Below are positions 18,395 to 26,857 of a stretch of DNA of 64,000 nucleotides, piece by piece. The notes beneath the pieces are model-generated. The model worked only from the letters and a program-made list of their open reading frames with translations. It was not told the DNA's origin and made no database searches. A program made the translations under genes and the position numbers. The stretch's first letter is position 1. Each line of letters starts with the position of its first letter. The stretch spans positions 290,912 through 354,911 of the forward strand of contig NZ_JBEYUH010000005.1 in assembly GCF_040643435.1 (NCBI RefSeq). Direction: 5' to 3'. This stretch comes from Rhodococcus sp040643435 (GTDB lineage Bacteria > Actinomycetota > Actinomycetes > Mycobacteriales > Mycobacteriaceae).

Positions 18395-19354
18395 ATGACC
18401 GAGAACCGAACTCCGGCGTTGCTCACCCAGTTGCGCACACTCCACGAACTGACTCATGCGGAAACGCAGGTGGCGGAAACCCGCGTGGCTCAGGCACGTA
18501 CCGAAGCGGTACGCAAGGAACTGACCGAAAATGCCGAAAACTGCCGTATCCGTGCGGTAGCCATCGAAGAAGCTATTCGTGATCTGGGTGGTCTGCCCGA
18601 TGTGGTGGGTCCGTTCCTCGGTCGCGCCGCAATCATGGTGAAGACTCTCACCGAACAGGCTCAGCCGTTCGACGAAGCACTGCTGTCCGATCTCGCCCTC
18701 GAGCATCAGCTCCTCGATCGTGCTCGCTACGTGAAGGCGCTGGCCACCGCGGGCGGTCACAAGTCGGTCGTGTCCCTGGCGGACCGTCTGATCACCGCTC
18801 ACTCGGCCACGGTCGAATGGTTGACCACTGTCATCGCAGAGGAGGCCCTCGGTGGCCCCGCTGCTCTGCGCCGTACACCGTTGCAGGCTGCGGCCGGTGC
18901 TGCGGTGCGTCTGGTCAACACGCCTGTCACCTGGTCGGCGCGCGGAATCGATCGTGCGATCGACGTCGCCCGCTCCACGCGGCCGCGCATCGGATCGCTG
19001 CTCTCCCGCGGTGCTCATGCCGGTGACGTCGCAGCCAAGACGATCGGCGCGAGTCGCGATGCCGCCCTCGAGACGGCGGAACGCGTGAGCCGCAGGGAAG
19101 GCGCCGACAGCGCCGCCGACGTTCTGCACAGGGCCCGCAGTGCCTCCGGTGTTCTCACGGAGGAGGAGCTGCCGATCCGGAATTACGACGACCTCACAGT
19201 CCCGAAGGCCGTGGCGGCGGTCAAGGAACTGACAGAGCCGGCAGACATCCGCGCGATCGTCGCGTACGAGGAAGCCCACAAGGCGCGACACGGCGTCGTC
19301 TCCGCAGCTCAGACCCGATTGGCCTCCATCGCACAGGACGTGGTCGGCGTCTGA
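18395..19354 (+). CDS. Ferritin-like domain protein with lipid-droplet-type C-terminal module
   Basis: A 319-residue protein. The first 150 residues form long amphipathic helices with regularly spaced Glu and His residues (ELTHAETQVAE, LEHQLLDRARYV), as in ferritin-like four-helix proteins of actinobacteria. A less conserved Ala/Arg-rich middle follows. The last 55 residues, starting at IRNYDDLTV and including AYEEAHKAR, match the C-terminal motif of the lipid-droplet-associated protein encoded at 47882-48514. GAAGGAGG precedes the ATG. Metal binding is inference. The SigF-like promoter suggests a stationary-phase or stress role. Confidence 0.75.
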   Translation: MTENRTPALLTQLRTLHELTHAETQVAETRVAQARTEAVRKELTENAENCRIRAVAIEEAIRDLGGLPDVVGPFLGRAAIMVKTLTEQAQPFDEALLSDLALEHQLLDRARYVKALATAGGHKSVVSLADRLITAHSATVEWLTTVIAEEALGGPAALRRTPLQAAAGAAVRLVNTPVTWSARGIDRAIDVARSTRPRIGSLLSRGAHAGDVAAKTIGASRDAALETAERVSRREGADSAADVLHRARSASGVLTEEELPIRNYDDLTVPKAVAAVKELTEPADIRAIVAYEEAHKARHGVVSAAQTRLASIAQDVVGV

Positions 19355-19388
19355 TCCCCCACGCTCTCACCGGTAAGTAGTCCGTAAC

Positions 19389-19422
19389 ACGATCGCCGGG
19401 TCCGCACGGGCCCGGCGATCGT
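19389..19422 (+). terminator. Terminator after the ferritin-like gene
   Basis: Perfect 12-bp inverted repeat, ACGATCGCCGGG and its complement, around a 10-base loop, 34 bp after the stop. No clear T run follows, as is common in actinobacteria. Confidence 0.65.
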
Positions 19423-19495
19423 CGTGCCGTGACCCCCCGTGTCGATCCCACTCGAAGCGGGTACGCGAACCGTACGTTCTTTCGAAGGAGACAAC

Positions 19496-20209
19496 ATGAC
19501 TCGTGTCCTGTTCGCCGTCAGTGCTGCCGATCACTGGACGTTGCAGGATGGCACCCGCCACCCCACCGGATTCTGGGCGGAGGAACTCGTCGAGCCCTAC
19601 ACAGTTTTCGAGCAGGCCGGATACGACATTACCGTCGCCACTCCCGGGGGTGGCACTCCCGTGGTGGACGAAGCCAGCCTCGAACCCGGTGCCGCGGGCG
19701 GCGAAGACCGCGTGACTGCCCTGAAGGCGTCACTCGAGAAGTTGCAGCCGGTTCTGGCCGACGCCGCGATTCTCGAGGATCAGCGTGCCGAGGATTTCGA
19801 CCTGCTGTTCGCTCCCGGCGGTCACGGTCCGATGGAAGACCTTGCCGTCGACGAGCGGTTCGGCGAACTCGTACGGCATTTCGTCGAGGCCGACAAGGTG
19901 GTCGCGATGGTGTGCCACGCACCGGCAGCTCTGCTTCCGGCCTTCGGATCCGGTGGCCGCTGGCTGTTCGAGGGTTACCGGTTGACGTCGTTCACGAACG
20001 TCGAGGAGGTGCAGGCGGGCCTCGCCGACAAGGCACCCTGGCTACTGCAGGATCGTCTCCAGGAGGCCGGCGCGATCTTCTCGTCCGCCGACGCCTGGGA
20101 GCCGCACGTGGTGGTCGACCGCGTCCTGTACACGGGCCAGAACCCCGCCTCCTCCCGGCCACTGGCCGAGCGTGTGGTCGCCGAGGTACCGGCCCGCGCT
20201 GCATCGTGA
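19496..20209 (+). CDS. DJ-1/PfpI family protein (type 1 glutamine amidotransferase-like, Hsp31 type)
   Basis: A 237-residue DJ-1/PfpI fold. The nucleophile elbow is MVCHAPAAL, with Cys140 followed by His141, and Glu30 is in the position that pairs with the cysteine in Hsp31-type members. The length and the TGFWAEELVEPY motif point to the Hsp31/glyoxalase-III-like branch, which deglycates or clears methylglyoxal and acts as a chaperone. GAAGGAGACAAC is immediately upstream of ATG at 19496; an upstream GTG in frame lacks such a site. Single gene between two terminated units. Confidence 0.88.
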   Translation: MTRVLFAVSAADHWTLQDGTRHPTGFWAEELVEPYTVFEQAGYDITVATPGGGTPVVDEASLEPGAAGGEDRVTALKASLEKLQPVLADAAILEDQRAEDFDLLFAPGGHGPMEDLAVDERFGELVRHFVEADKVVAMVCHAPAALLPAFGSGGRWLFEGYRLTSFTNVEEVQAGLADKAPWLLQDRLQEAGAIFSSADAWEPHVVVDRVLYTGQNPASSRPLAERVVAEVPARAAS

Positions 20210-20243
20210 CACGCGAGATCCGACACTCGTACGACTCCGGTCG

Positions 20244-21086
20244 TCACCGCTGACGGGCGTCGAGCAGGAAATTCGACATCTCGTCGGCCACCGCATCCGG
20301 CCGGTCGAGCATCGACAGCACGTACGCGTCGTCGATCTCCGTCAGGACTGCGTCCGGCAACAATTCGGCGAGTCGACGCCCGTGCTCGCGGGGCATGACC
20401 TTGCCGTCCGAAGACCACAGCACCGCCGCCGGTCCGGTGAAATTCCTCAGGGCCTCGGTGTCGGCGACGAGGTCGCTCTTCACGAATTTCGACGTCGCAT
20501 ACTTGCGAAGATCTCGGCGCACGCCGCCGTTCTGCAGGCCTGCTTCGGTCCAGGATCGAACCAGATTGTCCGGTATCGGTTTTCGCGCCATCCAGCCGAC
20601 GAACATCGGTGTGTTCCGCAACCAGCGGATGCGCAGCAGCCGTAGCGCGAGGGCCACTCCGCCCGGTATGCGCGCGGTGAGCGAAACGGACTTGCCCGGC
20701 AACCCCGGTGGGAAGTTGTCGAATGCCTCACACGGCAACAGGATCAATCGCCCGACCCGGTCGTCGAGCCCGTAGGCCGTGAGGAACAGGGCTCCTCCCC
20801 AGTCGCTGTGTACGAGGGTCACCTCGTGCAGATCGAGCGCGGCGAGGAACTCCGCCACCAGGAGGTTGAGACCGTGCAGGCTCAGATCCGCGTCGGGCCG
20901 CATCGGGTCGGAATGCGCACCGAGCGGGAGATCGGGCAGCACGTAGCGGAATCCGTCCGGCAGCCGTTCGAGCACCCGGTCCCAGACGGAGTGATTCATC
21001 AACAATCCGTGCAGGAGCACGACAGGCGGACCTTCGCCGCGGTCGACGTAATGGATCGGTCCGGCAGTGAGGTCGACGGTGGGCAT
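20244..21086 (-). CDS. Alpha/beta hydrolase with Asp nucleophile and no catalytic His
   Basis: A 280-residue alpha/beta hydrolase. HG at residues 26-27 marks the oxyanion loop. The nucleophile elbow is HSDWGG with Asp95, as in haloalkane dehalogenases and epoxide hydrolases. At the C-terminal position where the general-base histidine is expected, the sequence reads DDAYVLSMLDRP, with Tyr instead of His. A known actinobacterial subgroup has a similar DSYT/DAYV form; its activity is not established to my knowledge. Diverges from benzaldehyde dehydrogenase. AAGGAAAAGGTGC precedes the ATG. Confidence 0.85.
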   Translation of the reverse strand: MPTVDLTAGPIHYVDRGEGPPVVLLHGLLMNHSVWDRVLERLPDGFRYVLPDLPLGAHSDPMRPDADLSLHGLNLLVAEFLAALDLHEVTLVHSDWGGALFLTAYGLDDRVGRLILLPCEAFDNFPPGLPGKSVSLTARIPGGVALALRLLRIRWLRNTPMFVGWMARKPIPDNLVRSWTEAGLQNGGVRRDLRKYATSKFVKSDLVADTEALRNFTGPAAVLWSSDGKVMPREHGRRLAELLPDAVLTEIDDAYVLSMLDRPDAVADEMSNFLLDARQR

Positions 21087-21218
21087 CGCAGCACCTTTTC
21101 CTTCGGACGGTGTCTCGGAGCCGGGACTTTTCGAATGTATATGCCCCGAGCTCTACATGCGGAACATCCGAATGCGGGTGCTCTGTCCGTAGCGACCTGC
21201 CGGTCGTCGCGGACTTTT

Positions 21219-21237
21219 ATCGTTGAATGAGAACGAT
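21219..21237. promoter_or_regulatory. Candidate operator ATCGTT-N7-AACGAT
   Basis: Perfect 6-bp-arm inverted repeat in the 248-bp divergent region between the hydrolase and the benzaldehyde dehydrogenase, about 100 bp upstream of the latter. The size and spacing fit a dimeric TetR/MarR-type repressor, but no regulator gene is adjacent. Confidence 0.35.
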
Positions 21238-21258
21238 TGTCCCGCCTTGTGCAATCGC

Positions 21259-21274
21259 TCCCACACTCGTGGGA
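21259..21274. promoter_or_regulatory. Second palindrome TCCCAC-N4-GTGGGA
   Basis: Perfect 6-bp arms with a 4-base loop, 60 bp upstream of the benzaldehyde dehydrogenase start. It could be an operator or a hairpin in the 5' leader. Confidence 0.3.
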
Positions 21275-21334
21275 CACATCGGCGTCACGCACCCGCGCAG
21301 GCGGGGACGGAGACGAACGCGCTGAGGAGAAAAC

Positions 21335-22792
21335 ATGGCTCTGCTCCCCGAATCCGTGTGGACGGGAATGATCCACCTCGACGGTTGGCGCCGCGGCAGT
21401 GGCGGTACCACCAAGGTCACCAGTCCCTCGACCGGGGAACAGATCGCAGAGATCGGGCTGGCCGACCCTGACGACGTCCATACCGCCGCCCGCGCTGCCG
21501 CTGCCGCGCAGAAGTCCTGGGCCGCCACTCCCCCGTCCGAACGCGCGGCCGTCCTGCGCCGCGCCGGTGAGAAGTTTCGCGAGCACGCCGACGAATTGAT
21601 CGGCTGGGGCATTCGTGAAGCGGGTTCCATCCCGGACAAGGCCGCGATGGAGGTGTTCGGTTCCGCTACCGAGTGCTTCGAGGCCGCCGCCCTGCCCACT
21701 CATCCGCACGGCGAATATCTGCCGTCGGACAACGGTCACTGGTCGATCGCTCGCCGTCTGCCCGCCGGCGTCGTATCGGTCATCGCACCGTTCAACTTCC
21801 CGCTGCTGCTCGCGATGCGCTCGGTCGCTCCGGCCCTGGCGCTCGGCAACGCAGTGCTGCTCAAACCGGACCCGCGTACGAGTGTCATCGGCGGCGTCGT
21901 GGTGGCCCGGATCTTCGAGGAAGCCGGGCTTCCCACCGGTCTGCTGCAGATGCTGCCCGGTGGCGGTGACGTCGGCGCTGCCACCGTCGACGCTCCCGAG
22001 GTCCGGGTGGTCTCGTTCACCGGGTCGACCGCCGCCGGACGTCACGTCGGCAAGGCCGGAGCCGAGCACCTCAAGCGCACGCACCTCGAACTCGGTGGCA
22101 ACAACGCGATGATCGTTCTCCCGGGCGCAGACGTCGATCTCGCCGCCGGTGTGGGGGCGATGGGTTCGTTCTTCCATCAAGGTCAGATCTGCATGACGAC
22201 CGGTCGCCATCTGGTGCACGAATCCGTCTTCGACGATTACGTGCGTGCTCTCGCCGCGAAGGCGGACGGGCTCGTCGTCGGTGATCCCGCGGCCGGTCCC
22301 GTACATCTCGGGCCGATCATCGACGAGCGGCAACTCACGAACATCGACACGATCGTGCAGGACACCGTCGCGGCAGGGGCAACTCTCGCGGCCGGCGGCA
22401 CACACGAGGGCCTGTTCTACCGGCCCACCGTGCTGAGCGATTTGACCGTCGATATGCCCGCCTGGAATCAGGAGATCTTCGGTCCCGTCGCACCGGTTCT
22501 GAAGTTCTCCGACCTCGACGAGGCCGTCGAACTGGCGAACGCGTCCGAGTACGGCCTGTCGGTGAGCATCGTGGGCGAGGTCGGTACGGCCATGAAGATC
22601 GCCGACCGCATCAACTCCGGCAAGGTCCACATCAACGAGATGACGGTCGCGGACGAGGCCAACGCTCCCTTCGGTGGTGTCGGAGCCTCCGGCACCGGTT
22701 CTCGCTTCGGCGGTCCGGCCGCGAACATCGAGGCGTTCACCGAGACCCAGTGGATCACGGTGCGTCCCGAGATCGCGCGCTACCCCTTCTGA
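21335..22792 (+). CDS. NAD(P)-dependent benzaldehyde dehydrogenase
   Basis: A 485-residue aldehyde dehydrogenase. Asn154 in the PFNFP motif, Glu252 in LELGGNN and the catalytic Cys286 in GQICMTT are all present. The N-terminus (WTGMIHLDGWRRG) and overall sequence resemble benzaldehyde dehydrogenases that oxidise aromatic aldehydes to acids; vanillin or other aldehydes are possible substrates. GAGGAGAAAAC precedes the ATG. Followed by a strong terminator, so it is probably monocistronic and controlled from the divergent region. Confidence 0.9.
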   Translation: MALLPESVWTGMIHLDGWRRGSGGTTKVTSPSTGEQIAEIGLADPDDVHTAARAAAAAQKSWAATPPSERAAVLRRAGEKFREHADELIGWGIREAGSIPDKAAMEVFGSATECFEAAALPTHPHGEYLPSDNGHWSIARRLPAGVVSVIAPFNFPLLLAMRSVAPALALGNAVLLKPDPRTSVIGGVVVARIFEEAGLPTGLLQMLPGGGDVGAATVDAPEVRVVSFTGSTAAGRHVGKAGAEHLKRTHLELGGNNAMIVLPGADVDLAAGVGAMGSFFHQGQICMTTGRHLVHESVFDDYVRALAAKADGLVVGDPAAGPVHLGPIIDERQLTNIDTIVQDTVAAGATLAAGGTHEGLFYRPTVLSDLTVDMPAWNQEIFGPVAPVLKFSDLDEAVELANASEYGLSVSIVGEVGTAMKIADRINSGKVHINEMTVADEANAPFGGVGASGTGSRFGGPAANIEAFTETQWITVRPEIARYPF

Positions 22793-22809
22793 CACGCACC
22801 TCGACGACG

Positions 22810-22849
22810 AACGGTCGGGTGAGCGCGTTCTCGCGCTCACCCGACCGTT
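22810..22849 (+). terminator. Strong intrinsic terminator after benzaldehyde dehydrogenase
   Basis: 18-bp perfect stem (22810-22827 with 22832-22849), loop TTCT, then a short T run. It overlaps the stop of the convergent small gene and may serve both. Confidence 0.9.
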
Positions 22850-23079
22850 TTGGGTGCTTCCCCGCGGGCCTGTTCAGCGAAGGTGAGTCCGCGTCCGGCG
22901 AGCGCCTCCCCCAGGATGCGTATCGCCTTCGGTCCGACACCGTGCAACGCCGCCACCTCCCGTTCTGTTCGACGAGCGAGGTGGTCGAGGTTCTCGATCC
23001 CTTCGGCGAGCAGGGCTCGCATCGCGGGTCGGCCGATGGACGCAGGCAGATCGGCGGGCGCCGAGCGTGAGGGGACCAT
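22837..23079 (-). CDS. Small helix-hairpin-helix DNA-binding protein
   Basis: An 80-residue protein. Two helix-hairpin-helix elements are visible: GRPAMRALLAEGIENLDHL and VAALHGVGPKAIRILGEAL, the second with the GVGPKA hairpin. Such pairs bind DNA backbone without sequence preference, as at the C-terminus of RuvA or DNA ligase. As a free-standing 80-residue protein its role is unknown. ATG at 23079. Its stop lies inside the convergent terminator. Confidence 0.8.
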   Translation of the reverse strand: MVPSRSAPADLPASIGRPAMRALLAEGIENLDHLARRTEREVAALHGVGPKAIRILGEALAGRGLTFAEQARGEAPKTVG

Positions 23080-23152
23080 GTACCGATGCTAGAGCCGCAC
23101 ACCCTCACGGGCGGCTCGTTCCGTCACCGCTGCGGCTGTCTCTTCGCGCTCG

Positions 23153-23998
23153 TCAGGAGTCCTCCTTCGCCGCCCTTGCGATCCACACGGTTCGAGATCC
23201 ACGGACCGACAGATCCGTTCGGTGCAGCACCGATTCGGGGCCGTGCGCGACCAGCCGGTCGAGGGTGTCGAGGTCTTCCGTGGCCAAGACGTCTGCGAGC
23301 CCGCTCCGGGTCCGGCTCAGCATCGCGTGGGCGTATCGCCGGGCCGTCTCGTCGACTTCGACTCCGAGTTCGTCGTGTCGCTTCTCCATCACCTCGAAAC
23401 CGGCCCGGTGAAGGTTGTCACTCCAGTCCGGGTAGGTGTTCCACCCTCGTGAAGCGGCAGCCTCGTGACATCTCGCCTCGAGGCCGGGCGTGCCGATTCC
23501 GATGTCGTCCGGCAGGAATCGCGGCTGCGACTCCATTTCGGTCACCACCACCGTTCCGCCTGGTTCCATCGCCTCGAACAACTGCCGCAGCAGCGTGTCG
23601 GGATCCTCGATGTGGTGCAAGGACAGTGCTGCCCAGGCCAGGTCGACCGAACCGACGTCCGGCAACCCAGCGTCGAGGTCGACCTCGACGGTTCGTACGC
23701 GGTCGGCGAAGCCGTTGTGGTCGGCGGCCCGCCGAAGACGACCCAGCATGTCGGTGGACAGGTCGAGCGCGACGAGTTGCGCGTCGGGAAATCGGCGTGC
23801 CAAAGCGAGTGTGCCCGCACCCGTTCCGGCCCCGATATCGACGACGGTGCCTGGTCGGCGTGTGAGCCCACCGGCAACCCGGTCCAGCAACTCCTCGAAG
23901 TAGGTCCGATGGATCTCCGCGTCGAGGTCGAGCAGATCTGCCATCGAATCGTCATGCCGGTGGCCGTGTGGTGGGTGGTGGTGCGTGTGGTCGTGCAT
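23153..23998 (-). CDS. Class I SAM-dependent methyltransferase with His-rich N-terminus
   Basis: A 281-residue methyltransferase. The SAM-binding motif is VVDIGAGTGAG (residues 52-62), followed by an acidic strand end (VALDL) and an SLHHI motif. The first 16 residues hold seven histidines (HDHTHHHPPHGHRHDD), an unusual metal-binding-like tail. The substrate is unknown; the fold resembles UbiE/Tam small-molecule methyltransferases. It diverges from an XRE-cupin regulator with only 48 bp between starts, so that regulator probably controls it. Confidence 0.85.
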   Translation of the reverse strand: MHDHTHHHPPHGHRHDDSMADLLDLDAEIHRTYFEELLDRVAGGLTRRPGTVVDIGAGTGAGTLALARRFPDAQLVALDLSTDMLGRLRRAADHNGFADRVRTVEVDLDAGLPDVGSVDLAWAALSLHHIEDPDTLLRQLFEAMEPGGTVVVTEMESQPRFLPDDIGIGTPGLEARCHEAAASRGWNTYPDWSDNLHRAGFEVMEKRHDELGVEVDETARRYAHAMLSRTRSGLADVLATEDLDTLDRLVAHGPESVLHRTDLSVRGSRTVWIARAAKEDS

Positions 23999-24046
23999 GT
24001 CTCCACGTTAGAGCGGCTCATTCGATTTCGGCATACACTCTTGCCT

Positions 24047-24631
24047 ATGGAGCAAGAACCGCCCGATCTGGACCAGCTGATCCGGCAGCGCATCCGCAGT
24101 CTGCGACTCGCGCAGGGCTGGACGCTCGAGGCCCTCGCAGCCCGGTGCCACATCAGCCCGTCCAATCTGAGCCGGATCGAGACCGGCCGCCGCAGAATCG
24201 CTCTCGACCAACTGGTCCCGATCGCCCGGGCACTCGACACCACGATCGATCAACTCGTCGAGTCCGGTGACGATCAGGACGTCGTGATCAGACCCCAACC
24301 GTGCGACACCCCTGGCTATACGACCTGGCTGTTGTCACGGGAGCGCTCGATGGGCGGCGTCACCGTCGCCAAGATGCGGATCACCCGACAGGAACCGATG
24401 CCGTCGGACGCACTTCCCGTCCATCCTGGACACGAGTGGTTCACCGTCCTCTCCGGAACGGCGCGCCTCCAACTCGGTGAGCGGAAGATCCTCATACACG
24501 AGGGCAATGCCGCCGAGTTCTCGACGATGACACCGCACGCGGTCAGCGCGCATGACGGACCGCTGGAGATTCTCACGATCTTCGATCACAACGGGGAACG
24601 CGCCCACCTGCGTAACACAGGTGGGCGCTGA
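24047..24631 (+). CDS. XRE-family regulator with C-terminal cupin domain
   Basis: A 194-residue regulator: helix-turn-helix at about residues 13-66 (WTLEALAARCHISPSNLSRIE) and a cupin barrel at about 110-190 (HPGHEWFTVLSGTARLQLGE). Members often repress a divergent gene and sense a small ligand or metal. ATG at 24047 follows a CATACA hexamer by nine bases, so the transcript may be nearly leaderless. Divergent partner is the His-tailed methyltransferase. Confidence 0.88.
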   Translation: MEQEPPDLDQLIRQRIRSLRLAQGWTLEALAARCHISPSNLSRIETGRRRIALDQLVPIARALDTTIDQLVESGDDQDVVIRPQPCDTPGYTTWLLSRERSMGGVTVAKMRITRQEPMPSDALPVHPGHEWFTVLSGTARLQLGERKILIHEGNAAEFSTMTPHAVSAHDGPLEILTIFDHNGERAHLRNTGGR

Positions 24632-24646
24632 CTCGGCGAGTTCCGC

Positions 24647-25135
24647 TCAGACGTACAGCCGGTCCACGAACGCGCGGAGATTGTCGCGAACGCGCTCGGC
24701 CTTCTCGTCCGCGTCGAGATCCTCGCGATATCGGCTTCCCAGTGCGGGCTTCTTCTTGCCGCGCGCATACAACGAACACGCCAGGTCGATGCACATGTAC
24801 GTCCCGACGGCGTTACCCGCTCGCCCGGAGTCGCCGACCTTGCTCGCCGTCATCAGCGCGACGCCACCCCTGGTGTGCGTGGTGAGGCAGATCGTGCACA
24901 TCTGCGTCTTCCCGGAACCCTGCTGTTCGAACCGCATGGCGACACCCACGACCTCGTCGTCGCGCGGGACGACGATGTAACCGCGACCTGGAAACGACGG
25001 ATCGGTCCAGCCCAGGAAATCGAGATCTTCCCACGGCCGGCCTTCGAGGTCACGCGGAGCCGGTAACCGCTTTGCCTCCCCCTTGGAACAGTTGACGAAT
25101 GATGCTCTGATATCTCGCTCGGTGAGCGGGTCCAT
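24647..25135 (-). CDS. FBP-type treble-clef zinc-finger protein
   Basis: A 162-residue protein matching the actinobacterial FBP (EF-G-binding protein) C-terminal domain family. The zinc-binding cysteines are CTICLTT and CIDLACSLY. A fusidic-acid-resistance-like interaction with EF-G is known for related FusB-type proteins, but function here is inference. ATG at 25135 has AAAGG about ten bases upstream. Convergent with the XRE-cupin gene. Confidence 0.8.
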   Translation of the reverse strand: MDPLTERDIRASFVNCSKGEAKRLPAPRDLEGRPWEDLDFLGWTDPSFPGRGYIVVPRDDEVVGVAMRFEQQGSGKTQMCTICLTTHTRGGVALMTASKVGDSGRAGNAVGTYMCIDLACSLYARGKKKPALGSRYREDLDADEKAERVRDNLRAFVDRLYV

Positions 25136-25224
25136 GTCCGGGCAACCTTTTTCGTTCGCATACGTACAGACCCGTGAACGGTACCCACAAGGTGCTGCAC
25201 CGGACAATCGAATTTCACCGGCGC

Positions 25225-26478
25225 TCACGCCGGTGAGCGCGGCGCCCCCGAACCGGGGTCGATCTGCACCGGGCCCGAGGCCGAAGGACCGACCGGGAAG
25301 TCGAAGATCGCCGTCGGAAGATACACCGTGGCACAGGAATTCGGGATGTCCACGACGCCCGACAACCGCCCCTCGATCGGCGCGGCGCCGAGCAGTAGGT
25401 ACGCCTGCTCCGGGCTGTACCCGAACTTGGTCAGGTAGTCGATGGCATGCAGGCACGCCCGCTGATACGCCAGTTGCGAATCGAGATAACGCTGTTCACC
25501 GTCGAGCGTCACGGAGGTACCGGAGAAGGCGAGCCATTCCGAGTACTGCGGGTCGGTGTTGCCCGGCATGAAGATCGCGTTCTCGCTGACGCCGTAGGTC
25601 TCCATGCCGCCCGGGATCAAATCGACACGCAGGTCGATGAACCCGCCCATCTCGATGGCACCGCAGAAGGTGATCTCACCGTCACCCTGTGAGAAGTGCA
25701 GGTCGCCCACCGACAGGTTCGCCCCGTCGACGAAGACCGGGTAGAAGATCCGGCTGCCCTTGGTGAGGTTCTTGATGTCCTGATTACCGCCGTTCTCGCG
25801 AGGCGGCGCAGTCCGGGCACCTTCGGCCGCGACCCGATCGAAGTCGGCGCCCGACAGGCTGCCGAGAATGGCTCCGTTCGGTTCGGGCGGCAGCGCGAGG
25901 GCCGGCTCCCGGTCGGGATCCGTTGCGATCAGGGCGGCTTCCCGGGTGTTCCACGTCGACAGCAAGTCGTGCGACGGGGCCGTCCCCATGAGACCGGGAT
26001 GCACGATGCCGGTGAACGACACATGCGGAACATGCCGGCTCGTCGCCTTCTGCCCGGTGAAATCCCAGATCGCCTTGTAGGCGTCGGGGAACTGATCGGT
26101 GAGGAATCCCCCGCCGTTCGTCTTCGCGAAGATGCCGGTGTATCCCCATCCCTGCCCCGCGAGCGGGCCGGAATCCTCCTGCGGAATCGGCCCGATGTCG
26201 AGGATGTCGACGATCAGCAGGTCGCCGGGCTTGGCGCCTTCCACGGCGAACGGTCCCGACAACGCGTGCACGATGTGCAGCGGGGCATTGCGGATGTCGT
26301 CGGCAGAATCGTCGTTGTGGATCTCACCGTCGAACCATTCGCGACAGTGCACCCGGAACGAGTCACCCGGTTTCACTGTCGCGACGGGAGGGATGTCCGG
26401 ATGCCAGCGGTTGTGACCGATCTTCTCCTGATCGGTGAACCGGCGGGTCGAATCGAGAGGGAAGACGACGTCGGGCAC
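25225..26478 (-). CDS. fmdA: Formamidase/acetamidase
   Basis: A 417-residue formamidase of the FmdA/AmdA family, which hydrolyses formamide (or acetamide) to the acid and ammonia. Characteristic segments are NRWHPDIPP near the N-terminus, WGYTGIF, and the DLHFSQGDGEITFCGAIEMGG region with its key Gln, Glu and Cys residues. GTG at 26478 is set by a perfect AGGAGG four bases upstream. The FmdB gene lies 23 bp upstream on the same strand, the arrangement seen in Methylophilus. A nitrogen-scavenging role is likely. Confidence 0.92.
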   Translation of the reverse strand: MPDVVFPLDSTRRFTDQEKIGHNRWHPDIPPVATVKPGDSFRVHCREWFDGEIHNDDSADDIRNAPLHIVHALSGPFAVEGAKPGDLLIVDILDIGPIPQEDSGPLAGQGWGYTGIFAKTNGGGFLTDQFPDAYKAIWDFTGQKATSRHVPHVSFTGIVHPGLMGTAPSHDLLSTWNTREAALIATDPDREPALALPPEPNGAILGSLSGADFDRVAAEGARTAPPRENGGNQDIKNLTKGSRIFYPVFVDGANLSVGDLHFSQGDGEITFCGAIEMGGFIDLRVDLIPGGMETYGVSENAIFMPGNTDPQYSEWLAFSGTSVTLDGEQRYLDSQLAYQRACLHAIDYLTKFGYSPEQAYLLLGAAPIEGRLSGVVDIPNSCATVYLPTAIFDFPVGPSASGPVQIDPGSGAPRSPA

Positions 26479-26501
26479 GAGACCTCCTGGGAAACAGTGG
26501 A

Positions 26502-26792
26502 TCAGGGTCGGGGTAACGATCGGTGTCGGGGATCGGTCGTAACCGACCGAGACGGACGTCGCGATGTGCCGGGCAGGGCACCCGAGACGACGTCGGGTTC
26601 GGAGGCGGTGCGTGCGGTCGCGTCGTGCAATCGCATCGCCGTCGACCCGCCGCGACCGAGACGGGGCGGGGTGAGCAATCGACGAGCGTGCCCGCCGCAC
26701 TGCGGGCACCTGGTCGACGCGGAGACCTCACTCATGGGAACGGAGAGGTCGAACGGACCGCACTCCGCACATCGGAACTCGTACAGCGGCAT
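26502..26792 (-). CDS. fmdB: FmdB-family zinc ribbon protein
   Basis: A 96-residue protein opening with MPLYEFRCAECG and a second pair CPQCGG, the zinc ribbon of FmdB-type putative regulators of formamidase. After residue 45 the chain is basic and disordered. ATG at 26792 is preferred because GAGAGG lies eight bases upstream; ATG at 26798 is an alternative. It precedes fmdA in the same operon. Confidence 0.85.
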   Translation of the reverse strand: MPLYEFRCAECGPFDLSVPMSEVSASTRCPQCGGHARRLLTPPRLGRGGSTAMRLHDATARTASEPDVVSGALPGTSRRPSRSVTTDPRHRSLPRP

Positions 26793-26857
26793 CGGCATCG
26801 CCTCTCGCACGTCGGTCCCATGACGGTAACCGAAGATCCGCCGATCCGCGGGGTGAC

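Noticed and set aside
23170..23200. GGTTCGAGATCC reminiscent of a tRNA T-arm
   Set aside because: It lies inside the methyltransferase gene and no cloverleaf can be folded around it.
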